Source of the DNA: Phoronis ovalis
Lineage: Eukaryota; Phoronida; Phoronidae
NCBI GenBank assembly: GCA_028565635.1
Contig: JAOXYB010017851.1
Coordinates: forward strand, 1-35,728
Direction of reading: 5' to 3'
Length of the DNA stretch: 35,728 nt
Numbering within the stretch: position 1 is the stretch's first letter; each line of letters opens with the position of its first letter. Positions 31,740-35,728 of the stretch are shown here, one piece after another. A program made the position numbers and the translations under genes. The notes beneath the pieces were generated by a model, which worked only from the letters and a program-made list of their open reading frames with translations, was not told where the DNA came from and did no database searches.

Positions 31740-33773
31740 TTACATATAACAATATTTTTTAATGCAACAATTGTAAAAATCTGCAACCAATACATGGTGG
31801 TCATCGGTGACACTCAATCCTAGTGGTCTATTCATCTGATCACCTCTAACATGAATACATGACTGGAACTTGCCTTTGTAGTTAAACACTTGAATATCAT
31901 TCCTTTCAAAATCACTCACGAATATGCGACCATCTTTATCAATGGCAGCAAATTCTCCTTCTTGCAGCTGCCCTTTTCCAGTTCCTTTAGTACCAAACTG
32001 ATACTTAAATGACCAGCTAGGATCAAACACTTGTACACGGTTATTACAAGTATCCATTACTATAACATCATCCTTTATGCCAATGGCAACACCAGTTGGA
32101 GTCATAAACTGTCCTGGTTCTGTACCGTAACAACCGATTTTCCTCATCAACACATACTGCTTATTGAGCAAGAATACGGCATGGTGACCAAGGTCTGAAC
32201 AAATAACTTGCTGCTGACTGTTAATAGCTATTCCGTAAATTTTCTTCATCTCTTCATATGTGATTTCATCTTTCAGGTTGCCATAGGCATCTTCATAAAC
32301 TTGAAGTATCTTAGTGCATAAGAACTGTTCACTTTTGCCACAACTTGTATTTCTATTGAATCTCGTGCAAAGGACTTCATACGTAACTTTGTTTACAGCC
32401 AGGCAACAAGGATATCCGTTTCCATCTTTACCTCCAGTACTCCAGTGAGTCAGATAACTTCCTTCACTATCGAATACTTGTATACGCTGGTTATCTCTAT
32501 CAGCCACGTACATATTACCTGCCGCGTCTAAATCAATACCAACTGGACTTGATAGTTGACCCGGAGCTCCACCTTTTGTTCCAATCTTCATCACGGGGTT
32601 ATTACTTTTAACCATAATACTAAATTCTCCACCAGCGACATTGAGACCGAGATACGTGATGACGCACTTATGTTCACCAGTTACCTGTGGAGTGAACTTT
32701 ACTCGATAGGCAGTATCATTTAGAGTCATTTCTATAGTGCTGTAAATGACGTCACTGTCTGGGTCGGTGATGGCAACATTTAACCCGGAAGATTTTATAT
32801 TCGTGTTGAACTGTATTGTAGACATGCTACCTGCTATTGCAGTAGATGCTTTAGTACTGACCACATGTACAAATACAGTTGTTGATGTAGGTACAAGCTG
32901 TTCAATGGCATCCTTCAAACCTTTTAAAATAACTGGCAGTACTTTCGGGATCTGTTTGATGCTCATGTCTTGAGGCGATGGCTGAGTGGCGTTCGCAAAC
33001 TCTGTTAACTGTCCATCTATCTCTAAATCGTTAACAGCTTTAGCGGCATCAATAGGTCGAAAGCAACTCACCGTTTGGTCTAACAAAGTGCGCCAATTTT
33101 TTAGAGATGCGATCGCGAATATTTCTTTGGAAATGTTGTCATTGATTGCTTCTACAGATAGTTGATATTTTGTTTTGACATGCTGCTTCATTGCTTGTTG
33201 TTTCTGTGCTAACGTGTCTGTTATTTCAGCAAAGGTTTGGTCAATGTAGACCAAGTTTTGATTCATATCTGCGTTGAGACTTTGTTTCTCTCCTTCAAGA
33301 TGAATGATGTTCTGTTGTCGCTTAGTAATGTCGGCCAAAGCTTTCTCCCTCTTACGCTTGCTTACCTCTCGGTGGTCCTGTGTCTTATTGTATAAATCAT
33401 CTTCGTGGACAACTAAGTGTCCATAGTGGTCAACAGTTATACATTTCGAACAGAGTGCAACTGCACATTCTTCACAAAAGAGATCGATTGGTTTTAAATG
33501 CTTAGGACATTTTCGGTTATCCGTCGAAGTACAATCTTGCTTCATCTGGTACACATACCGGTTATAGTCCATATTGATATCGAAACCTTGAGTAACTTGA
33601 CCACAGCTGGGACATTCTACGGAACTACTGGACAACACTAGTAAGCTTACGCAGTTTAGGCAGTAGCTGTGATGGCAGGAGAGAAGTTTCGGCTGATGTA
33701 CACCCTGGTCGAACTTCTCCATGCACACACTACACTGACCAAGTTGCTTGTAATTGGCTTTAACGTCAGACAT
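31740..33773 (-). CDS. TRIM-NHL protein (RING, B-box, coiled coil, filamin, NHL), TRIM2/3/71-like
   Basis: A single-exon ORF of 677 aa runs from ATG (33773-33771) to TAA (31742-31740). The RING ligands are C14, C17, C33, H35, C38, C41, C54 and C57 (C3HC4), as in E3 ubiquitin ligases. The B-box ligands are C89, H92, C100, C103, C108, C111, H116 and H119. A coiled coil spans about 130-215, an immunoglobulin-like filamin domain about 300-390 (ending GGEFSIMV) and an NHL beta-propeller 393-677. The NHL repeats include GQLSSPVGIDLDAAGNMYVA, GQFMTPTGVAIG and a closing RPLGLSVTDDHHVLVADF; the second blade is irregular and Cys-rich. A TATTCTAG acceptor ending at 33785 suggests an intron in the 5' UTR. 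All zinc ligands are intact, so it is probably a functional cytoplasmic E3 ligase. Orthology to TRIM2, TRIM3 or TRIM71 cannot be assigned because bivalves have many such paralogues. Confidence 0.95.
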   Translation of the reverse strand: MSDVKANYKQLGQCSVCMEKFDQGVHQPKLLSCHHSYCLNCVSLLVLSSSSVECPSCGQVTQGFDINMDYNRYVYQMKQDCTSTDNRKCPKHLKPIDLFCEECAVALCSKCITVDHYGHLVVHEDDLYNKTQDHREVSKRKREKALADITKRQQNIIHLEGEKQSLNADMNQNLVYIDQTFAEITDTLAQKQQAMKQHVKTKYQLSVEAINDNISKEIFAIASLKNWRTLLDQTVSCFRPIDAAKAVNDLEIDGQLTEFANATQPSPQDMSIKQIPKVLPVILKGLKDAIEQLVPTSTTVFVHVVSTKASTAIAGSMSTIQFNTNIKSSGLNVAITDPDSDVIYSTIEMTLNDTAYRVKFTPQVTGEHKCVITYLGLNVAGGEFSIMVKSNNPVMKIGTKGGAPGQLSSPVGIDLDAAGNMYVADRDNQRIQVFDSEGSYLTHWSTGGKDGNGYPCCLAVNKVTYEVLCTRFNRNTSCGKSEQFLCTKILQVYEDAYGNLKDEITYEEMKKIYGIAINSQQQVICSDLGHHAVFLLNKQYVLMRKIGCYGTEPGQFMTPTGVAIGIKDDVIVMDTCNNRVQVFDPSWSFKYQFGTKGTGKGQLQEGEFAAIDKDGRIFVSDFERNDIQVFNYKGKFQSCIHVRGDQMNRPLGLSVTDDHHVLVADFYNCCIKKYCYM

Positions 33774-35728
33774 TTGTCAGTATGCTAGAATACAAAATTA
33801 TATCTTTATTAGATAAGGTAATTTAATCAACTGGAAAAAAAAACGAACTTTTTATCATCATAGTGTTCTGTGTCATCAAGACTATCTTCGATATTTTTAT
33901 GCTTTTTCAATGAAATATTCTATTCCTTGGTCACGAGCCAAACGTTCACATAATACTGCTTTGTGCTAGAATAATCAGTTTTCCACAGCTTCAAAACATG
34001 GAATTGTGTGTGAAAACGGTCGGGTTCGTGATCCGTGCGTGGCTTCATCAAATATGTGCAAATATGATTAGTTAAGCACCATAGTGTTATACCTGTTTTT
34101 AACCTTGATTATGTCTAAAACTAATTATGAAGTCTCTCTACCGCTATACAATCAGAATGTGGCCACCAACTAACTATAATAAGCCCAGGGAAAGTCCAAT
34201 ATTTCTCATTTTACTATAGAAATATGACACGAAGCAATTGTTATAATCCGATTGCAGACTTTTTTTTGGAGGGATCCTTACTTATGAGTAGACTGGGCCT
34301 CTATACGGATAAGTTGGTGAATTCCCTAATTCAAATCAATATATAGGCGTGCAACCCCAATAGCCTGTTTTCATTGTGCCAGATCTAATAGATCTTGTAT
34401 CAACCTTTATTTACCACATACATGCCATGCAATGGTCCATACCAATTATTTCAGCAATATAAACGCAGCGTATGCATGTGTATAATCGTGTATTTCTTGT
34501 CAGAACGTGTACAAGTATCCCGGGACAAATATATTCACTTTGGAAAACATTAAAATTCAATATTATAAAGAACAAGATTTGCATACTACTAAGAAACTAT
34601 TCAAATCGGATTTTAAAAGACTGCAATGGTGAGAACGACAGGTTGCTTCCTTCGTGACTAAATAGAAACTATTCCTAGATTGTGACCTTTTAATCTATTT
34701 TAGAAAACTCAAATATTTTCAAAATTGTATTTTAGGAAATATATTTTTACCCTCAAATGTATATTTCATATTTGAGTAAAAACTAAGACCATTGGAACTT
34801 TGCTTATGAGGTTTTCATCGTTTTTGTTAATTTCGAAAGGCAATAGAATTTGAAGAAGAAAGTTATTATATATATATATATATTAGGACTAAATATCAGA
34901 TATTGGCCTATTATTAGGACTAGATTTTCCCCAGCTATGGTTATTACATTTAAAATTCGATGATATAGTATGTTATGAAATTAATAAATAAATGTTTATG
35001 ACAATGGGAGTTACAATCTCTCAAGAACATGAAGGATACCTTAAGTCAACACTCTATTTTGGCGCCTAGTACGTGATACATAGGACTGTAGTTTTGATAA
35101 CCGTTGTGTAGGGTTTTTACTTAATGTACTCTTGTGAAAAGCTGGCTATACACATAATTTCTTACACACCGACCTACTTGTGCATAACCATATTCTGGAA
35201 TCGCAGTCTAGAAATGTATATACTCTGCATTTCCCTTATACGTTATACGTTATACTATTTACCGTTTACTATATGAAAATAAAATCGCATGATGAAGGTA
35301 GAATATTACCCTATTTATCTGTGCAATTTCGTACGTCTTTACACATTTACACATCTGTGTTTGGACCTATAAAAGTGTGTGTTCAAAACGTAATATAAAC
35401 TGTAACACTCACATACAAACGCCTGTCTGATTCAGTTGCAAAAACCCTTCTGATGAGTTGTTTATTTGTTTACCGGTGTTTCTCTATTCATTCATTTCAT
35501 TTCATTGAATGAATGGCATCAAGTAGGTGGAAGGTTTGTAACGCAATAGTTTAATCTATAAGCGCAATTCATATGCAAAACTGGTTAATTATTATACGCA
35601 CGTTAGAAAGCATCGATGCAGATCTATAGTTCATGGGCCACTGGGAACTCTCCCTTACCCCCCTGGGGATTTTATGACACTATGTTTTTGAAAGAGCTTA
35701 TACTATGTGTGTTTGAATTTCACTTGTT
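33774..35728. other. 5' flank of the TRIM-NHL gene and intergenic DNA
   Basis: The first bases (33774-33784) are leader exon after a likely acceptor. The rest shows no coding signal. A (TA)n microsatellite lies at about 34866-34883 and a short inverted repeat (9-bp arms) at 35486-35514. Confidence 0.55.

Noticed and set aside
32746-32973. 75-aa plus-strand ORF inside the TRIM gene
   Set aside because: Antisense shadow of the filamin-domain coding region.
35486-35514. Short inverted repeat (9-bp arms) near the right edge
   Set aside because: Composed of simple ATTCA/TTTCAT repeats; likely chance within low-complexity sequence.

Overview
This is a eukaryotic, AT-rich, intron-rich window, most likely from a lophotrochozoan and probably a bivalve mollusc. 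The reasons are GT-AG introns of a few hundred bases to 2.5 kb, a bona fide neurotrophin, a TRIM-NHL gene whose whole coding region is one exon (a type expanded in bivalves), a ZU5/UPA/death-domain gene, and a MITE-like repeat. The species call is inference. One run of 100 N (12221-12320) marks an assembly gap. I saw no bacterial-style operon, CRISPR array or tRNA.

Layout. (1) 1-987 (+): last coding exon of a neurotrophin gene; its start codon lies in an exon outside the window. (2) 2599-3942 (-): a single-exon, disordered, basic and Ser-rich protein of 447 aa that I do not recognise. (3) about 7.8-10.55 kb (+): a probable non-coding first exon followed by three coding exons for a 360-aa protein whose C-terminal half looks like an RRM-type alpha/beta fold. 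(4) 11828-20672 (-): a 12-exon gene that I reconstructed by splice phase. It encodes about 1034 aa with an N-terminal domain, charged coiled coil, two ZU5 domains, UPA and two death domains. (5) 24107-28217 (+): a 4-exon gene for about 246 aa with a leucine-rich adaptor motif resembling LURAP1/FAM89. (6) about 28.99-30.26 kb (-): a decayed duplicate of the next gene, including its 3' flank. (7) 31740-33773 (-): an intact 677-aa RING/B-box/coiled-coil/filamin/NHL TRIM protein.

The genes look independent and show no sign of a joint pathway. Genes 3 and 4 converge and flank a palindromic AATAAATTTATT that could serve as a poly(A) signal in both directions. The most noteworthy items are the ZU5-ZU5-UPA-DD-DD protein, which has a PIDD/ankyrin-type core with no LRR or ankyrin repeats, tandem death domains and no HFS autocleavage residues; the neurotrophin with an extremely basic pro-region; the TRIM-NHL duplicate caught in decay; and several intronic repeats, one of which abuts a splice donor.
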